Positions 1-12,181 of a stretch of DNA of 31,601 nt are shown piece by piece; positions within the stretch are counted from its first letter, which is position 1, and the number at the start of each line of letters is the position of its first letter. Source of the DNA: Bigelowiella natans CCMP2755 (taxonomy: Eukaryota; Cercozoa; Chlorarachniophyceae); contig ADNK01000808.1 of assembly GCA_000320545.1 (NCBI GenBank), positions 1 to 31,601 on the forward strand, read 5' to 3'. A model generated the notes under the pieces. It worked only from the letters and a program-made list of their open reading frames with translations, did no database searches and was not told the origin of the DNA. The translations under genes and the position numbers were made by a program.

Positions 1-222
1 AGAAAAGACCTTTCTTAACCCAAAAATCATCATTCTCCTCCTCCTCCCCCTCATCATCATTATCACCCCCCCCCCCAGGAATAATATGCTGGGGGGAGGG
101 GTTAAGACGGGTGGTTTTTCTCCCCCCCCCCCCCCCCCATTCCCCAAGGCACTGAAGCCTCATCATCATGCTCATCATCAAGCTCATCACCATCGCCAAC
201 CTTAGGAATCTTAGCTCCGAAC

Positions 223-651
223 TCCAAAGTGTCGATGTTTTGCGTGAAGTTTCGCAACAGAACCTTGGTTAGAAGGAGGGGAGGGGGGGGGCTAGGGTCA
301 GGGAAAAAGCAGGCATTGCGATGAACTCTTAGAGACTAAGCAAAGTGGAGGAGAAGGATGGGGTAAATTGATTATGTGCTGATGATGGCGGTTGTGCAGC
401 AGTGAGAGCTTCATGTTCCCTCCCCCTGTTCCCGGATGTACGAACGGCGATTCACACTTAAAATTGGATCTTAACGGTGAGGCAAAGGGAGGTGGCTACA
501 CAATCTACACATGACTTTCTTTTCCGCGAGGAGACGTATAAAGCAGTGCGTGGGCGTTGGCTTGTAGAGGCCTGGGTAAAGGCCCTGAATGGCGGAATAG
601 AGGCGGATAGGGGTAAAAGCATGATAATGATCACGATAACGGTGATGGTGG

Positions 652-683
<32 letters not shown>

Positions 684-1196
684 GTAGGTGATACGAAGAA
701 GCAGGGTGAGGATGACTTTGGCTATCATCAGCATGCAGCAGCTAGGAACTAAGCAAGAAAGGAGCTGTGTGTTACTTTATACGGGTGACTATTGATGATA
801 CTACCATGCGCACACTGGCTAATGACCCACCATCTGAAGATCCATACACACACGCACACGCACACGCACGCACTGTGTGTATGTGTATGTGTATATCTAG
901 TGGCAGAACCTTCGCCAATTCGCAAAATGGCTTCGGATTGACACGGAAAAACCTGAGGTTGCAAGCAGTCCATGCATGGATATGGGCCTAAGAATTTTCC
1001 CTCAAAGGAGGCTGCTGTCCATCGTCGTATTACGAATATAGATCATAGTTAGTGTGTGCACGCACTCGATATTGAACATATCCTCTGGACTCGGCAAATT
1101 GTACTTCTGTAGGTTGTCGTAGAGGCCTGAGATCACAGGATGGAGGAGGGTGACCAAACAGTTGCAATGCATGGTATTAGCATGGGGAGTCGACTT

Positions 1197-1259
<63 letters not shown>

Positions 1260-1386
1260 TGCGAACATAGCTAAAGATTTGCAGCCATAAACTTTGCCAA
1301 AGCGCGAATATAAGCGTTCCCATGTCACGACAAAAATGTTTTCATACGTCAGACGGACGATCAATTTTGAGTGATGCGCGACACAG

Positions 1387-1473
<87 letters not shown>

Positions 1474-2049
1474 GTGCCTGGGGTCCTGAAGTCAGGGATA
1501 CCGGCGCTAACGCTTATTCCTGCCCCAGTCATCACGACGATGTTTGATATCTTCCCGTCCTAATGATGGTTTGTTAGGAGGGTATGGGGGGGGGGGGAGG
1601 GAAGAAGTGAGGAGGACGCAGAACCCAGATGTCGCTGAGACGACAAGACTTTTCACTTCTCTCTCTCAGTACGTGCCTTGATAGCCTTTGCGACTCCTTC
1701 GAGGGTCAGGGGAACGCCATTTGGGGACTTCTTCTTCGTCTCCTTTGCAGGTTCTGTTGGTGTCGGCGGTGACGCTGGTGGTGGCGGTTGTTTCAATGTT
1801 TGTTCTCCTTCCTTCTTTCCGGAATTATTCTCGTGCGGAGGCGATGACGATGGGGGTGGTGACTGTGTCTGCGCTTGCTCTCCGCCCCGCTGCTCATCGG
1901 GTGTGTTCTTCCTCGCAGCTTCTTTCCCATCATTTATTTCGACCTGCACATGAGAATGATCGACAACTTAGCGTGTTAGGGTTGGAGGAAGGCACAGGCT
2001 GCCTCTTCACGCAAAGGACCTTCGAAAGCTTCTCTGTGACATCATCCAT
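223..2049 (-). CDS. SIRT2: SIRT2-like sirtuin (NAD-dependent deacylase), 5' part, multi-exon
   Basis: Seven exons of a class I sirtuin can be read. Exon 1 is 2,049-2,011 (starts MDDVTEKLSK), exon 2 starts at 1,943 and ends near 1,660, then 1,559-1,472, 1,126-1,066, 952-910, 584-516 and 263-223. All junctions from exon 3 onward agree in phase with GT-AG introns. Exon 2 is a Pro/Ser/Glu-rich linker ending in LTLEGVAKAIKA. Exon 3 has the NAD-binding GAGISVSAGIPDFR motif, exon 4 GLYDNLQKYNLPSPEDMF, exon 6 GLYPGLYKPTPTHCF, and exon 7 the TQNIDTL motif of the NAD pocket. These match SIRT2/Hst2-type proteins closely in order and spacing. The catalytic HG motif and the zinc-binding cysteines must lie beyond the left edge. 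The exon 2/3 junction is not resolved: no donor of the right phase is obvious after KAIKA. The introns are rich in microsatellites, and the exon 3 donor lies inside a (GT)n run. Confidence 0.9.
643..682. repeat. (GAT)n microsatellite in sirtuin intron
   Basis: A GAT/GGT trinucleotide run. Read on the minus strand it is an ATC repeat located 60-100 bases upstream of the acceptor of sirtuin exon 6, within the intron between 910 and 584. Confidence 0.9.
1197..1259. repeat. Compound (TA)n(CA)n microsatellite
   Basis: About 38 bases of TA followed directly by about 25 bases of CA. It lies inside the sirtuin intron between exons 3 and 4. Confidence 0.95.
1389..1471. repeat. Long (CA)n microsatellite overlapping a splice donor
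   Basis: About 41 CA units, read as (GT)n on the sirtuin strand. The exon 3 donor is the first GT of this array, so every following GT is a potential alternative donor. Confidence 0.95.
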
Positions 2050-3108
2050 CGTGGGTGAATGAATGGGTGCTCAAACTTGTTCCGCTTGTATGCGTTTGGG
2101 ACTTTTGAAGCATTATTGGCCCCCATAATAACGGTGAATTCTATCCTACGACATGTCATCATCTATGAGAAAGGCAGAAACCCCATGTATTTCACGTGAT
2201 TCTTAAAATTAATCCTTTTATGTTGATACTATTTATTCATCTCCACGAAATTTCCTGATTTCCGGCCGGTTCGTCGGTACAGAAAAGGAAATTAAGAATC
2301 CGAATCGAGCTTTCGTTCTCGCAGGAACGAAATAGATCTAGGAAATTTCGTAGCCATCACTCACATATACCCACGAACTGATAGTATTGCATCATGCGAC
2401 GGGCAGAGAATAAGTGTCTATTTGATATCCAGTAATATCCTAAATTTTATGCCCGAAAGAGATCCGGAGCCAGTTTTTCGCTCAAACCAGATCTCGGATG
2501 CAGCGCCCAGGCGTGGCTGCGCTTTTCGCGTTACTAGCGTTCTTGGATTGGACCATCGTCGCAAAGGTTCCAGTTTCTATTCTAAAGATAGGAAACGAAG
2601 GGGAAGAATGAACGAGGGGGGGCGGGTGGTCGAGTGGGGAGCGATATGTGATCCCTAAGATTCGCTTCTCCCTCTTCGGCGACGACCTTCAAAGAAATCG
2701 TCTGACGACGCAGTTTACTAGAAAGATGAAATTTGAGACGATATAATAGAGAGGGGTTATTTGACGTCATGAGTCATCCATTCGCCATGTACACTTAGAT
2801 CACCCTGGCTGTTGCAGCGCTCAATTTCATAACAAACCCCGATCCAGTTGCCCGGATTGCAAGTTTGGCCATGATGGTGACACTACTCAATAAAAGCCGC
2901 TCATTATCCTTTGGTGAAATCATGCTTCATACATGTGCATCTTTCAGGCGGTGATGCTTGTAATCGTAAAATGCATTAAGCGCGGTATTGCTGCTGAGGA
3001 AGCAAAGAAGGTAATGTGGTAAATAGAGGGTATCACAATCCCCGTTCCATAATGGATTATTGCAGGCCGGATGTTTGTGCAGCATGTTCATGTGATTCAA
3101 TTAGAACT

Positions 3109-3152
3109 TTTGATGCTCCATGAAATCCAATTTGATGCTTCATGAAATCCAA
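3109..3152. repeat. 22-bp tandem duplication
   Basis: The unit TTTGATGCTCCATGAAATCC(AA) occurs twice head to tail (3,109-3,130 and 3,131-3,152) with one C/T difference. Confidence 0.9.
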
Positions 3153-3845
3153 CATTTTCCCTTCCTAATTAGTCGTGAAGTCAATTTGTCTTCCGGAGAT
3201 TGTAGCTTGATTTTTCGATGATCATTCAAATGCAACACAAAACACTCCGACTTCAAAGTGACTCAAGTCCATGTTTATATTGATACATTGCGTGCTCTAT
3301 GAAGGCCAGGGAAAGAAAAGTCGATTGATGGATGAAGTTGCAAGTACCGATTTGCTGTTGAGCTATGATGCCCTCGTTCCAGATGGAATGAGCTCGTCAT
3401 TGCTAGCATCATTACGATCTTAATTATTATCTGATTTGTTTGCAAAACGGCTGATAATCATGGAGAATAATTGCAAGGTACCCAATCAAGGGGGACAAGG
3501 AAGCCTAATGCACCACCATCCGTATTATCCCAAGGCAAAATAAAGGTTCAGCTTTGAAAAGAGTTAGTGGTTCAGAAGTAGGAAAGTTGAAATTACAGGT
3601 CAGTACATCGCTGCGATCCGATTGGATTCGGATTTGGGATGATTGCAATAGGGGATGAGATAGCTATACTTCATGTCCTTAAGACAATGTCATGTCTTAC
3701 ACCTCAATTACACCATGCAATTCATGTGCGCCGCTGCGAACTTGATCGAATGCGCCAATGACCTGTTAGCTACGCTCTTACATTCTGTGTGATGACATCA
3801 GCGCACACCTGGTGACTTTGCAAGCACATTGTGCTGACTCCAACA

Positions 3846-3893
3846 TGCATCTGTGCATGGACACATGCAACATGACGCCCATGCACAGATGCA
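3846..3893. repeat. 15-bp perfect inverted repeat
   Basis: TGCATCTGTGCATGG (3,846-3,860) pairs with CCATGCACAGATGCA (3,879-3,893) across an 18-base spacer. A direct repeat ATGCAACATGACGC overlaps it. It sits in the TpA-poor patch and may be the remnant of a small inverted-repeat element; that is inference. Confidence 0.8.
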
Positions 3894-6457
3894 ACATGAC
3901 GCATTGGCCCTAGCAGTGGCACCAGTGCTGCAATGATGCAGATGACCAAAATGGTCTGCTGTGACGAAAGATGCGTCAGTCGGTGCTATGGCCTACTAAT
4001 CTAACACCTGCTTCGGCGCCTGAATGCTGCAAGTTGCTCAATTTACACGGCCTGATTCAAGATGACCGCCATGGCCGCTGCTTTGCAGAGCTACATCAAG
4101 ATGGCCATTGAAAAGATTTAAACCACTGTGTTACATCCGTCTCACACTGGCCTGATTCTCATGATTCCTGACCACAGTTACTACCTCGTTTTTGCCGTTT
4201 TGGTGCAAGTGTAACGCACTGATTGCACATGTCTGGTGGATCTGAAAAAATGCAGAGTATTCTTAAAACTAATGATCCCTTACAAATACCACATTGAGTA
4301 TCACTGAATTTTCCCCACTTAAAAATGGCCGAGGCCGTAAGAATAAAACAAATCCTCTTTGCATCGATTGTTACCAGCTCATGACTATGAATTGTATTTG
4401 AAAATTGAAAATACTGATGAATTCTGTTTTCAGGCACATTGGCCATGTGCCCTTGTATGTTTCTTCTTTCATTTCAGAAAGAGTCTTACACAAGTAATGA
4501 TTTCTTATTTTCATTAATCATTATTATTATTTGAGCTATCGGAAACAAAAACGATGGAATCGCTGCTACTGCACTCATCATCCGTACCTCCAATATGTTC
4601 CCAAATAGGTCTTATAGAACGACGTTAAGATAAACATTCGTCATGAATTCCCTGAAGGCGTGGCTTCCCTCTTCACCTCGCTCTCTCTCTGTTGTACATC
4701 TACTTCCATTTGTGAACGGCTGCAGCTCGGCTGACGGTTAAGCCTCTGCATTAAGACATCTATCATTGCTTTAGCCCCACAATACTTACTGCTAGGTTTC
4801 GATATTACGTATCGTGAAATAATGCGGAAGCAAGTCATGAAATATTTCCCCCTCATCCATCGTAGATAAGAAGAGCAACTCCCCGTCGTCGGCTTCGAGC
4901 TTCGAGCTTGGAGGAATTTGACGTTCGATAAGTTCTGATTTTTTTGAAATTTTGTGGCTCATCGTCGAGAAATGACGAGAAGTTTTCTCTACGATGTTGT
5001 TCTTTATTGTCGCATTTTAGTAATTTTCTACATTTTTAGGAACGTCGATATTTTTTGGGACGTTTTCGGAATAGTTTGAAATGTGAACGCCACTCGCCAC
5101 AAGCTCGAGAAATCTTTTTCTGCTTGATGACGCAAAACTAAAATTCCGACGAAAATCCAACATCGTGTCCTGGCTGTGACTGTTGTTGCCGGATGTTCGG
5201 CAGGTATTCCCTTTGGAGCCCGTACTTGGTACCCCTCCAGGTATCCTGTGTGCATTCTCTTGCAAAGAAGAGAATACTCAGACATATGTAACCGAAACTT
5301 CGTAAATTTTTACATGGGAAATCCGGAGGAAATATCCAAAATGGATCTCATCTAGCCATAATTATTTCAAAATAGCGAAATTCTGTATGAATCGTGATAT
5401 TCATACATAAGGGATCAGTTTGCTCTTAGACTAGCTAATTTGTAGGACGTTTGGTAGTGTATGTCAAGCAATAGGAGCCTAAATTTCCCGAAAAGCTACG
5501 ACATTACGTTAACATGCTACGGCTACTTAAACGTAAAGAATTGCTGATCTGAATATCTCGATTCGGCGAAGAGAGTATGAAGAAAGACAGATCACTTAGT
5601 TTTGTACTAAAATAAGGTGTTTTGCACCCGCATAATTGAACACGGAGAGAACGAAAAAGCGATCTCTTTTTATGCATTTGCTCGTGGATTTCCGCGAGGC
5701 GCAAATCGGGCTCTCTGATTTAATTCATTGTATTTTTTGAATGCGACTACCAAAAGGATTGCACCACAGCCATAACTGCCATAACCTGTGGACGGGGTCT
5801 CGAAGGAACCCCCCCTCTAAAATCTTTTCAATTTTTTAAAAAAACATGATATATCTTCAGTGCGGCTACAAAATATTTCTGTCGTTAAAGTTAAATTACG
5901 ACCATTACTTGCTCTCCATCTGGGCGCGTAACATCTGTTTTCAGATGGGTGACGAATTTCTTTGAGGCCGAATATGCCGATCATTTGGCAATTACGACAA
6001 TATTTCGTCAGTCGTATTATCAAAACATAAACCATTTATTCTCCGTCGCTCCTTACTATGCTACCTTGTTGCTGAATGATTTAAAGAGAGACTCGGCGTT
6101 GGACACTCACCTCTCCCCCCCCGCATCTTCGATCTTCCGTTGATTAGCGGTATCAAAAATTTTCATGTCCCTCTAAGAGACGTGGACTAGGGTTAGGATT
6201 GGAAGGATGAGAATTTGCCACCCTTTACCACTGATTATATGATACCATCGCCAATTAATACACGATGCTTTCAAATACATAGGCTGGACACAAATCTACC
6301 TCAAGCTGAGAAAGTGTGTCACCTCTAGGTATCTGTCCTTCAAATACGATTCAATTGACATTGAATAGTGACTCCTTTGCTGAGAGCAAACTACGTGAAA
6401 GGAGGGTTTCCTTCTAGCACCGGCACTGTTTGACACGTCGCCACGAAGGGCAACACC

Positions 6458-7676
6458 ATGCCTCTTAAGAAGTGTTTTTCCTCCCCGCACTTGAGTCAAC
6501 TTGTCAAAGCAGCGGAAAAGGAAAGCTGTAGCCCAAGACCTAAGGCAAAACATAGAGCTGGTGGGTTGCCTGCCCCGCGTCCGAAAGTCAACGGGGAAGG
6601 AAACGCTCATCAAAAAGGAAAGAATGGCGGGAACGGCAATGGAGCCGGCGGCAGTGTGGGTACCCTGAATGGTGGAAAACTAAAAAAGTGTTTCTCATCA
6701 CCACATCTTAAGGACTTGAATAGCATTCCTGTTGGCGATGCTGCCGCGTCGGGTCAATACAGCAGCGGCCGCAAACGGCATGACGGCAGCAATACTTTCC
6801 GCAACGAGGTCATCAACTGTAGGTTCCGCTCCTGTGGATGCACTGTCCGCCTCTCTCGCGAGCGGATGGACTCCCACCTTCGCACAAATGCTGCGACCCA
6901 CTCACTGCTGATACTGAACAAGATCGATGACATCGGCCGGAAGAACGAGCAGATCTTCAAGCGCCTCGTCACAGTGGAGAAGTCGATACAGTCGATGAAT
7001 CAGCTCTTTGAAAACCTACAGGATGTGCTCACTAGGAAGGGGATCCCTACAGTAAAGCAGGAAGGTAGGTTAGGATTTGGGAGCACTGCAAATGCTGCCA
7101 GTATGGGGATACTCAGTAGTAATAATAGCAGTATTGAGGTGGGTGGCGGATTTGACCTGCTGCCACGTGTCAAAAGCGAGCACCTCGCGGCGTCCATGCA
7201 GCGACTCTTAGCACAGCAGGAGGCCGTCGCTAAAGAAGTTAAGATGCTCCCTCACTCATCTTCTCTCAAGGGGTTTGCCTCCAGCGACATTCTAGGCAGC
7301 GCTGGGGCCCCACACAGGAGGAATAACATCAGTAGCAGCATCAATAACAACAACAAGCGGGTGATGATGATGCCTGAACATTTAGATCTCGCAGTGGGCA
7401 ACGGACGTAGCACCCAGCATCATCCGAATAAGCGCCAGAGAAAGGAGCTGTCGTCTCTGCCGATGAACGGCATTGCTACTGCTACCTCTGCTATGTCGTC
7501 ATCGTCAACTCTCGGAGGAAGTGCTGGGTTCCATCATCCTGCTGCTAAGGCGAGCTCGGCTGCTTCGCTTTCATCCACAGCGCAGCAGCACCATTTCCAG
7601 AATGTCTACGGCATGAGTAACAGCGGCAGTGCCAGCGCCATGGCTCTAGCAAGGAGCCTCCAGCACAACTCGCACC

Positions 7677-7711
<35 letters not shown>

Positions 7712-8503
7712 CCTACCAACAACATTAGTCAACACCTCAACCTGCACCATTCCTCCTCCACCACCATCTCCTCCTCCTCCTCCCACCATCTCCATCACCA
7801 CCAGCAGCAGCAACAACATCACAACCCATATTCCTCCATGCTTCCTTCCGCAGCCGCCCAGATGAACAGTCATCATCGGGGCGGGGTGGCAGCCCGCCCC
7901 CACCGACCGCTCGATTCCGTTTCTCTGAGCGCCCAGACCAAACAGGCGGCCCGCCGCGTGCAGAACATCATCGATGCAAAGGCGGCGAAGGGGTTAGGAG
8001 CGGGCGGTGTTGGAGGTGTAGGTGGCAGCAATAGGCTCGGGGGATCGTCAGGCGGCTCCTCGCGGCGGAAGACCCGGTCCCGTGTGAAGAAGGGCAAGAA
8101 CATCTTCGAGGCGCCGAAGAAGCCGAAGACCGCCTATAACTACTACCAGATCGGCGTGCGCGAGAGCATCATGCTCGAGATCATGGGGGACGGCGCTGCA
8201 AACAGCAGCAAGGAGGTGCAGAGCCAGAAGGTCGCGCGGATCATCGGCGAGCGCTGGAAGAACATGCCTGAGCACGAGCGCGAAGCTTTCAACAACCTCG
8301 CTCTCCGCGACAAGCAGCGGTATAAGCGGGAGCTGGAGGAGTACGTTCAGCTCAAAGCACAGCTGAAAGAAGCGTGCAACAAGAACAATGCGGCTGCGGC
8401 TGCAGCTGCTGCCGCTGCTGCGGCGGTGGTCGGTGGAAGCCACCGCCATGCTATGGCGGCGCAACAGTTGGGGCAGCAGCAGCAGCGAGTGAGCTACCAC
8501 TAG
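6458..8503 (+). CDS. HMG-box protein with TRAF-type zinc finger and polyQ/polyA tracts
   Basis: Single open frame of 681 codons starting at an ATG. A short motif KKCFSSPHL occurs twice (residues 4-12 and 76-84). Residues about 117-150 resemble a TRAF-type zinc finger: INCRFRSCGCTVRLSRERM followed by two spaced histidines. Residues about 152-195 look like a coiled coil. The middle is low complexity, with polyQ near 408-418 and Ser/His runs. Residues about 550-635 form an HMG box (KKPKTAYNYYQIGVRES, later ERWKNMPEHEREAF), with an insertion after helix 1. A polyalanine tract (643-656) and Gln-rich tail follow. The protein is likely nuclear and binds DNA through the HMG box. The zinc finger plus coiled coil suggests oligomerisation. 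The specific target is unknown. The long in-frame low-complexity runs with no stop argue for a real gene. Confidence 0.88.
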
Positions 8504-9960
8504 CTACATGTGCTCGGAATCAAATGAACGCCACCCAGTGGAAGAAGGAAGAGAGAAGAACGCAACGTTTGTTTCTTAATAATCTGCATCGAATGATTCT
8601 ATATCTCCCCGTCATGGCTCGTCGGCATATCATTTCTGTAATTGGGAGGGAAAGCACCAACATCACGCTACGACGAAGACGTTGGGGGGGATTTGGTGTT
8701 TGTGTTGGTGGTAATTGTGTCTGCCCCCTCCTGTCAGAATGATAAGGATAACGACATTGCGGTGGATAGGTAACTATTATTTGTGAACATCTACCCAATC
8801 ACAAGAGAACGCAGGAAGACTCTTCATCGGCAGGGATGTGCGTGTGAAAGAGGGGGAATGAAGGAAGTAATGATAGAAGTCGTATCTACTTTATCGTATT
8901 TATACATCGAAAGAACACGTAGTTTACATATGTATTTATAGCAAATAATACCACCTTAATTCAAGCTTAGCTCGGTGCAATTTTGTAATGTGCACCCATG
9001 TGCGAAGGAGCTTAGCATGGATACTCACAACTGCTGAATGTAAAAATGCAGAACACCGTGTAGATCAAGTCAAATTGAAGAGAAATATAAAAAGAACCAT
9101 TGGCGATCGAAATTTTTGAATGTGAATCGTAAAAATAATCGTGTCGCTGATTTGATTGCTGTGCACAAGCGCACAATTCTAGAATGTTGTGTGTAGCAAT
9201 GCAACCAGCAACGTGCACAAATTACACACGGACGACAAGTCTGTTGTGTGTGCTGTGGTAGTCGATCAGGCTCATTGTAAGCAAATTTCCCATGCAGTGC
9301 AACACCTGAGAGTGCCACATGATGTCTCATCGATCTGCAATGTGCTGTCATGTTGCTGCAACATGTGAATGCGTCGCACGCATGCTGGCATGCTAGCTAA
9401 CAAACCCTGACATGTCACCTTTTAGTTGATGTGTCACCATGACAGACATGCAACACACGATGGGACGAATGACATTGTTGTGCACAGCTCATGTGTGCAA
9501 GAAGCTTGTTGTTTGTGCATGTGTAATGAAGAGTCTAGCTTTGTGCACATCGATGATCCCAAACCGAAATGAATGGATTGATGTTGTTGAGCGTGCAACA
9601 CACAAGGCAGTCCATGAAATTGCAAGGCACACTCATGATGGACACAGAAAACACGTGCTCCTAACAAGAACGCAGAACAAAATTTCGCGAACATCGTTCT
9701 ACGTGATTGTTTGCTTTTTGTCTGAGTCAAATTGGACAAAAATCATGTCTTAATCTAAATTTTGGTTGGCATCTCAATCAAATTTATTTCAAACACGTAG
9801 CTAGCACACACGTAATGCTTGTAGATATTCGCATTTTTTTAGGCAATATTCTTTACTTGATGTTGCGCAATTTGTCTTCGTAGCGTTTTTCATCTACTTC
9901 GTAGCGTTTTTCATCTTATTAGATCACTGTCAAACTTCTTTTGGCGGGTTAAAACCAAAA
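8504..9960. other. Intergenic interval with TpA-poor patch
   Basis: No gene supported. The stretch about 9,250-9,700 is rich in TGCA, CATG and TGTGCA words and poor in TpA, like the mobile region further right, and may be a relic of it. An imperfect repeat CGTAGCGTTTTTCATCT occurs twice at about 9,881-9,916. Confidence 0.6.
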
Positions 9961-10681
9961 ATGAAACTACCTAGACTCAGCATGCTCAAGATCGATGTGG
10001 AGGGAGAGACTAAAAACACGTTGCGTAACAACTGGGTAAAGATGAATTCACCCCGCGTAAAATTTGACAAAGATGAAAACTTTGGACGGAGGCCGTGGAT
10101 GGGACGCAGATGGCGTCCCAGACGTTGTGAGATGGAGATGTTGAAAAATTTGAGGAGTCCATCTCATGAAAACTCGATCTTTGTGTTTGAAAAAACACCC
10201 ATGAAGGACAAGTCAAACGTGATTCCCATCTTAAATCTTTCTCAATCATCGCCTTGTGCGGAGAATTTTCCATCGATTCACCGCAAAACCTTTGTTCGCA
10301 AAGCCATAGACGAAAATTGGGAACGAAGCATCAGTCGTTCACCGAAAATTGGGTTGCCAAGTTTGCAAACCAATTCCATGTCTTCGCTGGTGAGACGTGT
10401 AAGTGCTTTGAAGGCATCAGATAAACAACAAAAGTTGCTGCGGAAGAAGGGTGAGATCGTCGTTTAGTTTTGTTTTGCATCAACAATTCATTGTTTGCTT
10501 GTTTCCAGGAAAAAAAGTCGTTAAACGTTGTTGGACTGAAGGCAAGGAATGGAATCAGATTGAACAACGAAACTATGCCCATGAAATATCTAAATTCGAA
10601 AAAGGACCACTTCGAAAATTGCAACTATTAAATCAAAGTGAACTGGAAAAAAATGGAGTTTTTGTTAAACCACAAATTTGA
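9961..10681 (+). CDS. Two-exon basic protein of unknown function (220 aa)
   Basis: Exon 1 is 9,961-10,450 and exon 2 is 10,509-10,681. They are joined by a 58-bp intron with donor GTGAGA and acceptor TTTCCAG, which together create one frame of 221 codons including TGA. The protein is basic, with a Trp/Arg-rich patch (RRPWMGRRWRPRR, about residues 43-55) and a charged C-terminus containing WTEGKEWNQIEQRNY. I recognise no domain. An AATAAA sits 75 bases past the stop. The intron is as short as that of the nearby transposase genes and unlike the long introns of the sirtuin and GT61 genes, so this may be a gene carried by, or captured next to, the mobile region. That is inference. Confidence 0.65.
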
Positions 10682-10755
10682 GATGACTGGCATCCATTCT
10701 TTGCATTGGGTGCATCATGAACATTTGCGTGCTTCACAGATGTTCTTTGCTTGTC

Positions 10756-10761
10756 AATAAA
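10756..10761 (+). terminator. Putative polyadenylation signal AATAAA
   Basis: Canonical hexamer 75 bases after the stop of the two-exon gene, within a stretch that otherwise contains few TpA steps. Confidence 0.5.
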
Positions 10762-10956
10762 GAGCCTTGTTTTTGTGACCCATGCACGTTCTGTGCGCAA
10801 CATGCATGCAAACATTGTTTGTCGGGTTGCATGCCACTACAAGTTGTGAAATAGGCAATTTGTCAATTGTGCACAACAAAACATCCTCTCGGTCCAGTGA
10901 GCCGTTTTTGAACTAAGTTTGAGGTGTCAACGGACTTTCACAACGAATTTCGCAAG

Positions 10957-11154
10957 ATGACTTCAGAGCAGATTTTGAAAATTTCTGATGTCGTCAAGAA
11001 CATCCATTTTGAGTTCAGGAAACCTAAAAATTGGAATGAAAAAGATGACATTGTTGAATGGAAATTTAAGCATGTCTATGAATCAGATTCTGATTCTGAA
11101 TGACATGATGCTGAGGATTTCGATGCAGATGATGATTCCAATTTCAAACAGTGA
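10957..11154 (+). pseudogene. Small acidic-tailed ORF, interrupted by an in-frame TGA
   Basis: An ATG at 10,957 opens 48 codons ending in YESDSDSE and TGA (11,101-11,103). The same frame then continues for 16 codons with the same acidic character (HDAEDFDADDDSNFKQ) to a second TGA at 11,152. The continuity of the acidic tail suggests that the first TGA is a mutated codon (for example Trp TGG) or is read through. Other genes here appear to use TGA as an ordinary stop. No family recognised; it could also be chance. Confidence 0.35.
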
Positions 11155-11196
11155 TGACACATCTTTGAATTCTTGCAAATCGAAAACTTGATCATG

Positions 11197-11738
11197 AGCG
11201 TTGCACAAAATGCAGTTTTGGAGCAAAATGCCGTTTTGAAACAATGCGCACAGCAATGTGAGCAACATCGAAAGCGGTGCGCACGACACACAAGCATGCG
11301 CTGCCGCGTGCTGTTGCATGGCTTGCACGGTTCGGTGCACGTGAGCATTCTGGATTGCGCGTGCGTGCATTGCGCATTGCACGCTGCATTGCTGCAATGC
11401 GAGCGGCGCAGCTGCACGCTAGCTGCGTGCGAACGTGGCAGCAAATCATTGCACAAAGACGTCTTTGATTCACAACTTGACGCAGCAGCATGTGCTGCTG
11501 CGTGCAGGAATCGTGCGTTTTGCCATGTCGTGCGTGCAGAGCTGCTCGTCTACAAGTGTCTGCGTTTCGTCGGCGCGCGTTGTGCGCAGCGCAGCTGGCT
11601 GCCAGCTGCGCGCCGTCGTCGCATTGCACTTCATTGTTGCAGCTGTGCGATGCGTGAGGTGGGCACTTCACGTGCAGGCAGTCTCACCAGCAGCGTGGCG
11701 TGCTGCTCGGGCACAGCATGGCAGTGCGTGCAGCCAAT
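11197..11738 (+). repeat. 542-bp repeat, copy 1
   Basis: Identical by eye to the reverse complement of 14,997-15,538. It begins with the same 21 bases as the left arm end (GCGTTGCACAAAATGCAGTTT at 11,198 and again at 11,745) and lies immediately outside that arm. It is extremely rich in TGCA and GCGCA words, and its two TpA steps are both preceded by C. It has no coding signature of its own. Confidence 0.9.
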
Positions 11739-12181
11739 TATTAAGCGTTGCACAAAATGCAGTTTGCTGCAAAAAGCACGATGCGCAATGTGCGTTTGAC
11801 ATGCACTGCGCAGTCGACCACATGTGTTTGCACAACAAGCTAGCAAGGCAGTGCATGCATGCGTGCGCATGCCGCGCATGCACGCACGCGTTGTTCATTG
11901 TCACATTGACCTCGTTGCGAGTGCGCTGCCATCAATCAAATGCTTTATCTGCACGCGCACACGCGTGCACGCACGCGCGATTGTGGTTGGCAATTGCACG
12001 CGTGGCACGATGCAGTTTTGCCTGTTTGATGCAGCAAGCTTTTTGTCATGCAAATTGCGTGCTTCAGCACTCTGCATGATGATGTGAGAACGTTGCATGC
12101 AGACGCGTGCAGTTTGCATGCACTTGCATTGCACACTCGTGCGTGTGCGCATGCTGCAGTGCACGCACACTGCATTGCAGC

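Larger units (their letters stand above)
2050..6457. other. 4.4-kb interval without a supported gene
   Basis: Upstream of the sirtuin start and of the HMG-box gene, so it should contain both promoters. Open frames are short and show no recognisable domain. The best is a 95-codon minus frame at 4,159-4,446 with two CxxC pairs, which I cannot support as a gene. Base composition is ordinary AT-rich DNA with normal TpA, except for a TpA-poor, TGCA-rich patch at about 3,800-3,990. Confidence 0.6.

Noticed and set aside
1-222. Further sirtuin exons near the left edge
   Set aside because: Minus-strand reading after TQNIDTL gives low-complexity Asp/Gly sequence; no catalytic HG or Cys pairs found before the edge.
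4159-4446. 95-codon minus frame with two CxxC pairs
   Set aside because: Isolated, no family recognised, no supporting splice or neighbour evidence.
8048-8500. 150-codon minus frame across the HMG box
   Set aside because: Shadow of the GC-rich coding strand of the HMG-box gene.
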